Shown here: positions 17,566 through 26,655 of the stretch, in pieces
Layout: every line of letters starts with the position of its first letter
Position numbering within the stretch: position 1 is the stretch's first letter
Origin: Pseudomonas jessenii
GTDB taxonomy: Bacteria > Pseudomonadota > Gammaproteobacteria > Pseudomonadales > Pseudomonadaceae
Length of the DNA stretch: 64,000 nt
Reading direction: 5' to 3'
NCBI RefSeq assembly: GCF_002236115.1
Contig: NZ_NIWT01000008.1
Coordinates: 248,001-312,000, forward strand
Translations under genes and position numbers: made by a program
The notes under the pieces: model-generated
The model's database searches: none
The model's input: the letters and a program-made list of their open reading frames with translations, nothing else
Told to the model about the DNA's origin: nothing

Positions 17566-17617
17566 TGCCGCTCCCTCTTCTGTCATCGAGGGGGCACCTG
17601 TCCAATAAGGAAAACCT

Positions 17618-18502
17618 ATGCGCTTTCTGTTGCTCTGTGCATTCAGCCTGTTGGCTGCCTGCCAAATCCATCAGGTCACACCACTGCCGGCGCCGATCGC
17701 CCCGCACAGCCGTGATCACGCCGACCTCGGAGTCATCCGTGAACTCGCCACGGGCCGTACGCTGACGCCGCAAGAACTTGTCCAACGCCTGGCCGTTGTG
17801 CCTCGGGTATTGGTCGGTGAACAGCACGACAACCCGGACCACCACGCCCTGCAATTGTGGCTGCTGCGCGAACTGGCGACACAACGCCCCCAGGGCAGCC
17901 TGCTGATGGAGATGCTCAACCCCGATCAACAGGCCAGGGTCGATGCCGCGCAAGCCGTGACCCGCGCGGGCCAGCCACCGGCCGATGCGTTCACGGCGCT
18001 GGCCTGGCAGGCAAATTGGGACTGGAGTGTTTATGGCGCACTCGTCACCTACGCGCTGCGGCAACCGAATCCGCTGCTGGCGGCGAACCTGGACCGCGTG
18101 CAGATCATGCAAATCTACAAACAGCGCCCGGTACTTACGGGGCAAGCGTCCACCACCCAACAGGTGCGGGCGACCTTGCTGGATGACATCCGCCAATCCC
18201 ATTGCGGCCTGCTGCCCGAAGCGCAGATGCCAGCAATGCTCGCCGTGCAACAACAGCGTGACCGGCGCATGGCCGAGCGCCTGATGGCCGCACCGACGCC
18301 GGCGTTGCTGCTGGCCGGTGCCTTCCACGTGCGCAAGGATCTGGGGGTGCCACTGCACCTGAAAGACCTCGGTGCCGGTGAAGGGAATGCGGTGCTGATC
18401 CTGGCCGAAGCGGGCAAGACCGTGACCGCCGAGAATGCGGATTACGTGTGGTACACCGCCGCGCAACCGGAACAGGATCATTGCGCGCAATTGCGTCGCT
18501 AA
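17618..18502 (+). CDS. ChaN/Tiki-family haem-binding lipoprotein
   Basis: 294 residues, lipoprotein signal with lipobox LLAAC. The ChaN signature VLVGEQHDNPDHH lies near residue 65, and a second conserved part AGAFHVRKDLGVP near the end. ChaN-like lipoproteins bind haem at the outer membrane and are often linked to haem uptake genes. It lies 52 bases after hmuV, likely in the same operon. Confidence 0.82.
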   Translation: MRFLLLCAFSLLAACQIHQVTPLPAPIAPHSRDHADLGVIRELATGRTLTPQELVQRLAVVPRVLVGEQHDNPDHHALQLWLLRELATQRPQGSLLMEMLNPDQQARVDAAQAVTRAGQPPADAFTALAWQANWDWSVYGALVTYALRQPNPLLAANLDRVQIMQIYKQRPVLTGQASTTQQVRATLLDDIRQSHCGLLPEAQMPAMLAVQQQRDRRMAERLMAAPTPALLLAGAFHVRKDLGVPLHLKDLGAGEGNAVLILAEAGKTVTAENADYVWYTAAQPEQDHCAQLRR

Positions 18503-18517
18503 ACCCGACCGAAACAT

Positions 18518-18668
18518 TGTGGCGAGGGGGCTTGCCTGTGGTGAGGGGGCTTGCCCCCGTTCGGCCGCGAAGCGGTCGCCAAACAGATGAATGCGGTTTA
18601 CCTGACAAACCGCATTGCCTGGATTGGGACTACTTCGTAGTCCAACGGGGGCAAGCCCCCTCGCCACA
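18518..18668. repeat. Second-type REP pair with a duplicated left arm
   Basis: GTGGCGAGGGGGCTTGCC is followed at once by GTGGTGAGGGGGCTTGCC, then a spacer and the inverted arm ending CCCCCTCGCCACA. This fills most of the 18503-18830 gap. The tandem left arm looks like a nested insertion or slippage. Confidence 0.85.
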
Positions 18669-18830
18669 GGTGTCGGCCTGCCGGCGCGACACTATGTCAC
18701 GCCTCCCCGTCGGTCCAATGGTCGTATCCGCCCCTCCGACACCGGCACAGTTTGTTAACATCCCCGCGATTTTTTCGTCTGTACAGTCATCACGCTGTCA
18801 TTTCAGCCTGTTCAACAGGATGCTTTTTTC

Positions 18831-19436
18831 ATGAGTACTTTGTATACCCGCCGGACTGTCCTGCAAGGCATGGGCCTGTTGAGCCTGGGCCTGCTCGCCG
18901 GTTGCGACGACAGCAGCAAGCTGTCGTTCAACTACGGCAAGGACCTCAGCGACAAGATCATGGGGCGTAACTTCAAGCTCAAGAACCCTGAAGGCGAAAC
19001 CAGGATGCTGGGCAGCTATCGCGGCCTGATGCCGATGGTGTTCTTCGGTTTCACCCAATGCCCGGCCGTGTGCCCGACCACCCTGGCCCGCGCCGCGCAG
19101 GCCAAGAAGCTGATGGGGCGCGATGGCGAAAGGCTACAGGTTATCTTCATCACCCTGGACCCTGAACGCGACACGCCAGAGTTGCTGGACCAGTACGTCA
19201 AGGCGTTCGACCCGAGTTTCGAAGCCCTGTACGGCACGCTTGAAGAAACCGCCGCCACCGCCAAGGAATTCGGCGTGTTCTTTGAGAAGGTCCCGAGCGG
19301 CGATACCTATACCCTCTCCCATACCGCGACCAGTTTTGTCTTCGACTCCCGGGGCAATCTGCGCCTGGGGCTGTCCGCGTCCCTGACGGCCAAAGAGTGC
19401 GCAGAAGACCTGCTCACCGTGATGGAGGTTTGCTGA
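18831..19436 (+). CDS. Sco1/SenC copper chaperone lipoprotein
   Basis: 201 residues. Lipobox LLAGC25, thioredoxin fold with copper ligands C77-x3-C81 (QCPAVCP) and His164 (LSHTATS). Sco proteins deliver copper to, or reduce, the CuA site of cytochrome oxidase. It ends 1 base before a PCu(A)C chaperone gene, the usual partner. Confidence 0.9.
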   Translation: MSTLYTRRTVLQGMGLLSLGLLAGCDDSSKLSFNYGKDLSDKIMGRNFKLKNPEGETRMLGSYRGLMPMVFFGFTQCPAVCPTTLARAAQAKKLMGRDGERLQVIFITLDPERDTPELLDQYVKAFDPSFEALYGTLEETAATAKEFGVFFEKVPSGDTYTLSHTATSFVFDSRGNLRLGLSASLTAKECAEDLLTVMEVC

Positions 19437-19437
19437 A

Positions 19438-19947
19438 ATGAATGCCCCGCAAGCTAAAAACCGCTTCGTGCAAGGCTGCAAGCAACTGGCACTGGGCTTG
19501 TCCCTGGTCGGCTTGGCCTTTCAGGTATCGGCACAAACCCGGGTCGACGACGCCTGGGTCCGCGCCACCGTGGCCGGCCAGCCGTCGAGCGGCGCCTTCA
19601 TGACCGTCACCGCCAGCAGCGACAGCAAGTTGCTGAGTGTGCAAACGCCGGTTGCCAAGCTAGTGCAGATTCATGAAATGAGCATGAAAGACGACGTGAT
19701 GAAAATGCAGCAGGTGCCGTCCGTTGCGCTGCCAGCCGGCAAGCCGGTGAGCTTCAATCCAAACGGCTATCACATCATGCTGATGAATCTCACAGGTCAG
19801 ATCAAGGAAGGCGACAAGGTGCCACTGACCCTGACCGTGGAAGACGCCAAGGGCGAGAAAGAGTCGATTCAGATTGAAGCCGTTGCCAAGGCGATTAACA
19901 CCATGGATCACAGCAAGATGATGCATGATCACAGCAAGATGAATTGA
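19438..19947 (+). CDS. Periplasmic PCu(A)C copper chaperone
   Basis: 169 residues with signal peptide ending VSAQT. The Cu(I) site is of H-M-x10-M-x21-H-x-M type: HEMSMKDDVMKMQQ and GYHIMLMN. The C-terminus carries two MDHSKM/HDHSKM repeats, an extra Met/His copper-binding tail. Co-transcribed with sco; together they metallate cytochrome oxidase CuA. Confidence 0.9.
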   Translation: MNAPQAKNRFVQGCKQLALGLSLVGLAFQVSAQTRVDDAWVRATVAGQPSSGAFMTVTASSDSKLLSVQTPVAKLVQIHEMSMKDDVMKMQQVPSVALPAGKPVSFNPNGYHIMLMNLTGQIKEGDKVPLTLTVEDAKGEKESIQIEAVAKAINTMDHSKMMHDHSKMN

Positions 19948-19974
19948 TTGCTCCGTCAGTTAAAACACAGAGCC

Positions 19975-20064
19975 TGTGGGAGCGAGCTTGCTCGCGATGA
20001 GGCAGGAACATTCGACATCGATGTCGCCTGACACTCCGCCATCGCGAGCAAGCTCGCTCCCACA
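19975..20064. repeat. REP pair
   Basis: Inverted TGTGGGAGCGAGCTTGCTCG arms with a 45-base spacer, between convergent PCu(A)C and ohr genes. Confidence 0.9.
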
Positions 20065-20103
20065 GTTTGATCTTCAGTGAATACGAGTCCTTTTCACGTC
20101 AAC

Positions 20104-20520
20104 TCAAACAAGCTTGAGCACCACGTTGATGTTGTTGCGCGTGGCTTTCGAGTACGGGCAGTACTGGTGCCCGGTGTCGACGATTTTTTGTGCGGTTTCA
20201 CGGTCCAGCCCCGGCAGGCTGACATTGAGCCGCGCCTGCAGCAGATAGCCGCCTTCATTGGTGCCCAAATCAACCTCGGCATCGACGGCCACATCCTTGG
20301 GCAACGCCACTTTCATTTCCCTGGCTGCAACTTGCATGGCGCCGATGAAACAGGCGGACCACCCGGCAGCGAACAGTTGCTCCGGATTGGTTCCGCCGCC
20401 ACCCGCGCCCGGGGACGACAGCTTCACATCGAGGATTCCGTCGGAGCTGCGGGACGCGCCGTCACGCCCGCCGGTGGTGTGGGTTTGGGCGGTGTACAAC
20501 ACTTTATCGATCTGGCTCAT
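20104..20520 (-). CDS. ohr: Organic hydroperoxide resistance protein (Ohr/OsmC family)
   Basis: 138 residues. Peroxidatic Cys in WSACFIGAM and resolving Cys in HQYCPYSKATR, the Ohr pattern. It is a thiol peroxidase for organic hydroperoxides. Start at 20520 behind a strong AGGAGG. No ohrR is adjacent. Confidence 0.9.
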   Translation of the reverse strand: MSQIDKVLYTAQTHTTGGRDGASRSSDGILDVKLSSPGAGGGGTNPEQLFAAGWSACFIGAMQVAAREMKVALPKDVAVDAEVDLGTNEGGYLLQARLNVSLPGLDRETAQKIVDTGHQYCPYSKATRNNINVVLKLV

Positions 20521-20642
20521 GATGACCTCCTGATTGAGTTGTAAAAAACCGGTTTTCACCCCATCGGGTCGCTGGGATGGTCAATCAATATAGTCGTCGC
20601 AGCCCCGCCTCGCGGTCGATCCGACCAGCGCCCCCTTCTACT

Positions 20643-20972
20643 TTATTTACGCGCCAACTTGTACCTGACGCAGTCCTCATAAAAGCTCTGGCGTACAGCA
20701 GTCGGTTTGAATCGCGACGGACTGTCATAAGTTTGCTCTGTAATGCCAAGTGCCATCATGCGCATCCAGGATTTTGCAAACTTGTAGACCTGGATTTTTT
20801 GGCGTGCGGCGTACAGAGAAACGCCTGAAAGCTTGAGCTCCTGTGCCCTTGCGGCGGTTCCCGCCCCCCAACTGCACATGTATTGATCCTGGGTGGCCAG
20901 TTCTTTGGCTTGAGCCGAATGGGCTACACCCGCGATAACTAACGGCATTAACGCGATCCATGTCTTGCGCAT
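20643..20972 (-). CDS. Small secreted protein of unknown function
   Basis: 109 residues with a signal peptide cleaved near AHSAQA. The mature part is about 87 residues with two Cys that could form a disulfide (MCSWG and EDCVRYK). AT content around it is higher than in neighbours. No domain recognised. Confidence 0.65.
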   Translation of the reverse strand: MRKTWIALMPLVIAGVAHSAQAKELATQDQYMCSWGAGTAARAQELKLSGVSLYAARQKIQVYKFAKSWMRMMALGITEQTYDSPSRFKPTAVRQSFYEDCVRYKLARK

Positions 20973-21154
20973 CTTGACCTATTTAACTAGCTGAAAATGA
21001 ACTAATTTTGCTGAGGATTTTTAAACTTGGGGGCCAGCATCGTGCCTTTTTTGCAAATTAGTGCGAAAACGAGATGTGTGACGTTATTTCTTGCGAGTTT
21101 TCAATCCTTTGCTATAGCTAAGACTCTCAATCGCCAACTAAGTGAGGCAACGGA

Positions 21155-22540
21155 ATGTCAGTCGCAAAGAAAATGAGTGTGGGGCAACTGACAATGTTGA
21201 CCGCGGTCAACATGTTGGGCTCAGGCATTGTGCTGCTACCGACGAAACTCGCGGAAGTCGGTGCAATTTCGATCCTCTCCTGGCTGATAACGGCCACCGG
21301 CTCCCTCGCTCTGGCGTACGCCTTTGCGCGATGCGGGATGCTCAGCCGCAAGACCGGCGGCATGGGCGGTTATGCCGAATACACCTTCGGTAAAGCAGGT
21401 AACTACATCACCAACTACACCTACGGCCTCTCGCTGTTGATAGCCAACGTGGCGATCAGTATTACAGCGGTCGGTTATATCCAGGTGTTGTTCGGGATAG
21501 AACTCGACTCACTGCAAGTAGGCCTGGCCACTATTGCCCTGTTGTGGATCACCACCTTCGCCAACTTTGGCGGCGCCAGCATTACCGGCCGTATCGGCGC
21601 GGTGACGGTCTGGGGTGTGATTGCACCGGTGGTGCTGGTCTCAACGGTGGGCTGGTTCTGGTTCGACAGCAGCGTATACGCCGCTGGCTGGAACCCCCAC
21701 GACAAAGGCTGGTTCGAAGCGGCAGGCGCCTCGGTGGCAATTACCCTGTGGGCCTTCCTCGGCCTGGAATCGGCTTGCGCCAACACCGACGCGGTGGAAA
21801 ACCCTGAGCGCAACGTACCGATTGCCGTGCTGGGCGGCACCCTGGGTGCAGCGGTGATCTACATCGTCTCCACCAACGTCATCTTCGGTATCGTCGGCAA
21901 CGAAGAACTGGCCGCGTCCACTGCGCCGTTCGGTCTGGTGTTCGCCAAGATGTTCACCCCGATGGTCGGCGACATCGTGATGGCGGCCATGGTGCTCGCC
22001 TGCATCGGTTCGCTGCTGGGTTGGCAGTTCACCATCGCCCAGGTGTACAAAAGCTCGGCGGACACCGGTTACTTCCTGCCGATCTTTGCCAAGGGCAACA
22101 AAGCGGGAACGCCGATTGTCGGCATGCTGGTGCTGCTGGCGGCACAGACCGCGCTGGCCCTGCTCACCATCAGCCCCGACTTGAGCAAGCAGTTCGACAC
22201 CCTCGTCAACCTCGCGGTGGTCACCAACCTGGTGCCTTACATCCTGTCCATGGCCGCGCTGATGACCATGCAGAAAGTCTCCAACGTGCCGGAAAGCAAG
22301 GCGCTGGCGACCAACATCATTGCCTTGATCGCAGCGGCCTACAGCTACCTGGCGCTGTACAGCTCCGGTGAACAGGCGCTGATGCTGGGCGGCGTGGCCA
22401 CCATCGTTGGTTACACCCTGTTCGGCTTCGTCAACAACCGCCTGATCCGCCTCGAAGCGCTCAACAACAGCGTACCGACACAAACCGTCAGCGCGCAGCA
22501 CCTCACTGCCGAGCCAGTGCCGGTCAACAACCTGAATTAA
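21155..22540 (+). CDS. potE: PotE-type putrescine/ornithine antiporter
   Basis: 461 residues, APC family, 12 membrane segments. It closely matches PotE features: NMLGSGIVLLPTKLAEVG, GGMGGYAEYTFGKAG, and FLGLESACANTDAVENPERN. It exchanges a diamine for its precursor amino acid. Only 16 bases precede the decarboxylase gene, so this is an acid-resistance or polyamine export operon. Note the partner decarboxylase looks more like AdiA than SpeF. Confidence 0.88.
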   Translation: MSVAKKMSVGQLTMLTAVNMLGSGIVLLPTKLAEVGAISILSWLITATGSLALAYAFARCGMLSRKTGGMGGYAEYTFGKAGNYITNYTYGLSLLIANVAISITAVGYIQVLFGIELDSLQVGLATIALLWITTFANFGGASITGRIGAVTVWGVIAPVVLVSTVGWFWFDSSVYAAGWNPHDKGWFEAAGASVAITLWAFLGLESACANTDAVENPERNVPIAVLGGTLGAAVIYIVSTNVIFGIVGNEELAASTAPFGLVFAKMFTPMVGDIVMAAMVLACIGSLLGWQFTIAQVYKSSADTGYFLPIFAKGNKAGTPIVGMLVLLAAQTALALLTISPDLSKQFDTLVNLAVVTNLVPYILSMAALMTMQKVSNVPESKALATNIIALIAAAYSYLALYSSGEQALMLGGVATIVGYTLFGFVNNRLIRLEALNNSVPTQTVSAQHLTAEPVPVNNLN

Positions 22541-22556
22541 CTCTGGAGGATCAATC

Positions 22557-24842
22557 ATGACGGAATATAAACACTCGCTGGGCATGCTGGCGCTACTGGT
22601 CAGCAGTCCGCCGGACAAGCGAACGGTGTTTGGCCGCGCCCTGGATCAACTGGTCCACGACGTAGAGGGACGTGGCGTCAGCGTACTGGCCTCGGAAAGC
22701 CTCACCGACGCCGCCTCGATCCTGCGCTCGGACCCTGCCATTCAATGCGTGCTCATCCGGTGGGAAATGGACACCAGCGAAGGCCACGCCGACTGCACCA
22801 AATTGCTGGTCAAGCTGCGCGAGCGCAATACGCGAGTGCCGGTGTTCCTGATCAGCGACCGCACCACCGCGTCGAGCATTCCGTTGCTGGTCATGCAACA
22901 CGCCGACGACTTCATCTGGCTGCCCGAGGACACCTCCCGTTTCCTCAGCGGGCGCATCCTGGCGGCCATCGAACGCTATCGCCAGGCCGCCCTGCCGCCG
23001 ATGTTCGGCGCGCTGGTGAAGTTTGCCCGCAACTATGAATACTCGTGGCACACCCCAGGCCATGCCGGCGGCACGGCTTTCCTGAAGAGCACCGCAGGCC
23101 GGGCCTTCTACGAGTTCTTCGGGGAGAACCTGCTGCGTTCCGACCTGTCGATCTCGGTTGGCGAACTCGGTTCGCTGCTCGATCACAGTGGCCCTATCGG
23201 CCAGGGTGAACGCTATGCCGCCAAAGTCTTCGGCGCCCACCGCACGTATTACGTGACCAACGGCTCGTCGATGTCCAACCGCGTCATCCTCATGGCCAGC
23301 GTCACGCGCAACCAGATCGCCCTGTGCGACCGCAATTGCCACAAGTCCGCCGAGCACGCGATGACCCTGTCCGGGGCGATTCCGACCTACCTGGTGCCGA
23401 CCCGCAACCGCTACGGCATCATCGGCCCGATCCTGCCGCAGACCCTGAGCGCCGAAGGCGTGAAAGCCGCGATCGCCAACAACCCGCTGGTCAAGCAAGG
23501 CATCGACCCGACGCCAGTGCACGCCATTGTCACCAACTCCACCTACGACGGCCTGACCTACAACGTCACCCGCGTCGAAGAACTGCTGGGCGAAAGCGTG
23601 GACCGTCTGCACTTCGACGAAGCCTGGTACGGTTATGCGCGCTTCAACCCGCTGTACAGCGGACGCCATGCCATGCACGGCAACCCGGCCGATCACGACA
23701 AGTCCAAGCCGACCGTGTTCGCCACCCAGTCGACCCACAAATTGCTGGCTGCCCTGTCCCAGGCCTCGATGATCCACGTGCGTGACGGGCGTAACCCGAT
23801 CGAACATGCGCGTTTCAACGAGTCGTACATGATGCACGCCTCGACCTCGCCAAATTACGCGATCATGGCGTCCTGCGACGTCAGCTCGGCGATGATGGAA
23901 GCACCGAGCGGGCAGATCCTCACCAACGAGTCGATTGAAGAAGCCATCAGCTTCCGCCAGGTTCTCTCGCGCATGCACAACGAGATGGTGGGCAAGAACG
24001 ACTGGTTCTTCACCTGCTGGCAGCCGCCGACCGTACAGGTTGGCGCAGCGGCCGTGCCGTTCCATGAGGTCGACCCGGCTACGCTGAAAACCGATCCGAA
24101 CTGCTGGGTCCTGCACCCGAACGCGGTATGGCACGGCTTCGGCGACATCGAAGACGGCTACTGCATGCTCGACCCGATCAAGGTCTCGGTGCTCAGCCCG
24201 GGCATGGGCGACGACGGCAGCCTGCTCGCCTCCGGTATCCCCGCTTGCGTGGTCACGGCGTACTTGGGCCGTCAGGGTATCGTGGTCGAGAAAACCACCG
24301 ATTTCACCATCCTGTTCCTGTTCTCCATCGGCATCACCAAAGGCAAGTGGGGCACGCTGCTCAACGCCCTGCTCGACTTCAAGCGTGACTACGACGACAA
24401 CGCCGAGCTCGAGCTGTGCCTGCCCGACCTGTACAACGCCAACCAGCATCGCTATGCCGGCATGGGCCTGAAGGATCTGGCCGACGAAATCTTCGCCGCC
24501 ATGAAGAAACACAAGACCACCGCCAACATGTCCCAGGCCTTCGGCACCCTGCCAAAAGCCGAGTTCAGCCCGGTGGAGGCCTACGAAAAACTGGTGCGTA
24601 ACGACATCGAACTGGTGACGCTCAACGAGGCCGCCGGACGCCTTGCCGCGACCGGTATCGTGCCGTATCCACCAGGCATCCCGCTGCTCATGCCGGGTGA
24701 GAACGCAGGGCCTGCGGACGGTCCGTTGCTGGCGTATCTCAAGGCACTGGAAGCCTTCGACAAATCCTTCCCCGGCTTCACCCATGACACCCACGGGATC
24801 GAAGTCGAAGATGGCGTTTACCGGATGCTGGTACTGAAATGA
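22557..24842 (+). CDS. Orn/Lys/Arg decarboxylase, biodegradative AdiA-like
   Basis: 761 residues: N-terminal wing domain (about 1-145), PLP core with Lys395 in TQSTHKLLAALSQ, and HFDEAWYGYARF. The C-terminal domain includes PYPPGIPLLMPGEN. Long stretches (RNRYGIIGPI, the FNP motif after YARF, the length near 756) resemble E. coli arginine decarboxylase AdiA more than SpeF or LdcC. The upstream antiporter is of PotE type, so arginine-to-agmatine and ornithine-to-putrescine both remain possible. RBS GGAGG upstream. Confidence 0.88.
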   Translation: MTEYKHSLGMLALLVSSPPDKRTVFGRALDQLVHDVEGRGVSVLASESLTDAASILRSDPAIQCVLIRWEMDTSEGHADCTKLLVKLRERNTRVPVFLISDRTTASSIPLLVMQHADDFIWLPEDTSRFLSGRILAAIERYRQAALPPMFGALVKFARNYEYSWHTPGHAGGTAFLKSTAGRAFYEFFGENLLRSDLSISVGELGSLLDHSGPIGQGERYAAKVFGAHRTYYVTNGSSMSNRVILMASVTRNQIALCDRNCHKSAEHAMTLSGAIPTYLVPTRNRYGIIGPILPQTLSAEGVKAAIANNPLVKQGIDPTPVHAIVTNSTYDGLTYNVTRVEELLGESVDRLHFDEAWYGYARFNPLYSGRHAMHGNPADHDKSKPTVFATQSTHKLLAALSQASMIHVRDGRNPIEHARFNESYMMHASTSPNYAIMASCDVSSAMMEAPSGQILTNESIEEAISFRQVLSRMHNEMVGKNDWFFTCWQPPTVQVGAAAVPFHEVDPATLKTDPNCWVLHPNAVWHGFGDIEDGYCMLDPIKVSVLSPGMGDDGSLLASGIPACVVTAYLGRQGIVVEKTTDFTILFLFSIGITKGKWGTLLNALLDFKRDYDDNAELELCLPDLYNANQHRYAGMGLKDLADEIFAAMKKHKTTANMSQAFGTLPKAEFSPVEAYEKLVRNDIELVTLNEAAGRLAATGIVPYPPGIPLLMPGENAGPADGPLLAYLKALEAFDKSFPGFTHDTHGIEVEDGVYRMLVLK

Positions 24843-24866
24843 GTTAGCCAGGTTCACCGCAACCCC

Positions 24867-24949
24867 TGTAGGAGCGAGCTTGCTCGCGATGGAGTGTCAG
24901 CTACGTTGATGTCGACTGACACACCTTCGCGAGCAAGCTCGCTCCTACA
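24867..24949. repeat. REP pair
   Basis: Inverted TGTAGGAGCGAGCTTGCTCG arms downstream of the decarboxylase gene. Confidence 0.9.
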
Positions 24950-25015
24950 TTGCATTGTAAAACCCCCGAAATCCCTATGGGCAAACTCGATCACAGCGCT
25001 CTATGATTGATCCCC

Positions 25016-25417
25016 ATGACCACCACCGCTGCGATCCGCTCACCCTGCCCGCCCGGCGCCTGCGACTGCGGGCGTGACCCGTTGCTGGAAACACCAGGGG
25101 CGGACCTGCGCATTCTGTTTCTGACCCGCAATGAAGAAAAACGCCTGATCGAACGCCTGGAGAACCTGCAGAGCCTGAGCGATCTGGAGCACCTGCAACG
25201 GCGCATGCTCGAACAATTGGGCATCCGCGTGGACATCGCACCCGGTTTCAACGAAGTGCGCACCATGCGCGGCATCGGTATCCAGATTGGCGAACTGCCG
25301 GGGCTGTGCCGCAAGACCCGCGCCAACATCCCCGCCGCCATTCGCCGGGCCATGGAAAAGCGCCCGGAGATCGCCTACGAACTGCTCAATGCCAACGACC
25401 TGTTGCGTGACGCCTGA
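25016..25417 (+). CDS. Conserved hypothetical protein with N-terminal Cys cluster
   Basis: 133 residues. The N-terminus has CPPGACDCG (three Cys in eight positions, possible metal site). The rest is helical and charged, with GLCRKTRANIPAAIRRAME near the end. ATG at 25016 preferred over TTG at 25007. Its stop overlaps the next gene (TGATG), so it is coupled to the HD protein. Function unknown. Confidence 0.75.
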   Translation: MTTTAAIRSPCPPGACDCGRDPLLETPGADLRILFLTRNEEKRLIERLENLQSLSDLEHLQRRMLEQLGIRVDIAPGFNEVRTMRGIGIQIGELPGLCRKTRANIPAAIRRAMEKRPEIAYELLNANDLLRDA

Positions 25418-25956
25418 TGAAGCTTCTTCTCGAACTCCCCCTCACCGACGAGATTCTCACCTCGTTCGCCCTGGCCATCGGGGCCGACCTGCAGGGCTAC
25501 CGCAACCACATTTACCGGGTGCTGAATTTCCATGGAGCCCTCAGTGGTGCCGATGGCCTGCCCCCGGCCGCCGTCCAAATCGCGGCGGCGTTTCATGACC
25601 TGGGCATCTGGACCGATGACACCCTCGACTACCTGCCGCCGTCCATTGCCCTGGCCACCGAGTACCTCGACAACCAGCAACGAGCGGAACTGAAGGATGA
25701 AGTCAGCGCATTGATACTTGAGCATCACAAACTGCGCCGGTATCGCGGCGCCTATGCTGCCAGCGTCGAACCCTTCCGCCAGGCCGATCTGGTGGATGTG
25801 TCCCTGGGCCTGGTGCGTTTCGGCCTGCCCCGCAGCTTCATCAAAACCGTGCAGGCGACCTTTCCCGATCACGGCTTTCACTCGATGCTGATGAAGCTTT
25901 CAGCCCGTCAATTCATTCGCTCGCCGCTGCGCCCGCTGCCCATGTTTCGCTGGTGA
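25417..25956 (+). CDS. HD-domain phosphohydrolase-like protein
   Basis: 179 residues. RNHIYRV supplies a first His, AAAFHDLGIW is the HD motif at about residue 60, and LEHHKLRRY and RQADLVD complete an HD-type metal site. Predicted phosphohydrolase, substrate unknown. Translationally coupled with the upstream Cys-cluster gene. Confidence 0.78.
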   Translation: MKLLLELPLTDEILTSFALAIGADLQGYRNHIYRVLNFHGALSGADGLPPAAVQIAAAFHDLGIWTDDTLDYLPPSIALATEYLDNQQRAELKDEVSALILEHHKLRRYRGAYAASVEPFRQADLVDVSLGLVRFGLPRSFIKTVQATFPDHGFHSMLMKLSARQFIRSPLRPLPMFRW

Positions 25957-26160
25957 AACACGCATCCGTTACCCCCTCGAACAGGCACCTGAACAAGATC
26001 AGCGGTCGTACATGAATCACGAGGCGCTGCTATGCCTTCCATGGGAGATTTTGCCGCAAGCCAGCCAGGATGGAACTGCAAACCCAAGCGCGGCCACGGC
26101 CCCGGCGCCAGCCAGGTGCGCGCATAAAAACCGGTGCCAATCCGTAACAGGAGGTAGCCG

Positions 26161-26439
26161 ATGTTATTCATCGTCAGTTGGACAATCAGCCCGGACAACC
26201 GTGATGCCGCAATCGCACGTTTCCTCAAGACCGGTGGCGCACCGCCCGAAGGCGTCACCATGCACGGACGCTGGCACGCCGTAGGGAGCTCGGCCGGCTT
26301 CGGCATTGCCGAGGCGAGTGATCTGGTGCCGATTCAAAAATGGGTGCTGGAGTGGAACGACCTGATGAGCATGGACGTGCATGCCGCATTGACCGATGAG
26401 CAAATTGCACCATTGCTGGCTGCCACTGCCGACCGGTAA
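26161..26439 (+). CDS. DUF3303-type small protein
   Basis: 92 residues, starts MLFIVSWTI and has the HGRWHAVGSSAGF segment typical of DUF3303, a dimeric alpha-beta barrel-like family. RBS AGGAGG at about 26150. Followed by a perfect hairpin. Function unknown. Confidence 0.78.
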   Translation: MLFIVSWTISPDNRDAAIARFLKTGGAPPEGVTMHGRWHAVGSSAGFGIAEASDLVPIQKWVLEWNDLMSMDVHAALTDEQIAPLLAATADR

Positions 26440-26444
26440 TGGCG

Positions 26445-26477
26445 ATTGAGGCGGCGAGTAGCGCTCGCCGCCTCAAT
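26445..26477 (+). terminator. Hairpin after DUF3303 gene
   Basis: Perfect 14-bp stem (ATTGAGGCGGCGAG with its complement) and a 5-base loop, followed by only a weak T run. It is probably a terminator and possibly a binding site. Confidence 0.6.
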
Positions 26478-26655
26478 TTAGCGGGTGTTTTTGAGCGAAC
26501 ACTCTTTCGGCGCAATGCTCCTGAATCAGTGCTTTCTGACTATCCATTACTGGATATTTCGCAATTCAAACCTACGCTCTTCGCGGGGGTTACGAAATTC
26601 AACGACGGTTGGGGGCTCGTCTCGATGTACTCACGCGAGTGCGCAGGAGCTCGAA

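Noticed and set aside
22593..24857. 754-codon minus-strand frame
   Set aside because: Antisense shadow of the AdiA-like decarboxylase.
26032..26127. 31-codon frame between the HD protein and DUF3303 genes
   Set aside because: Too short and without supporting signals.
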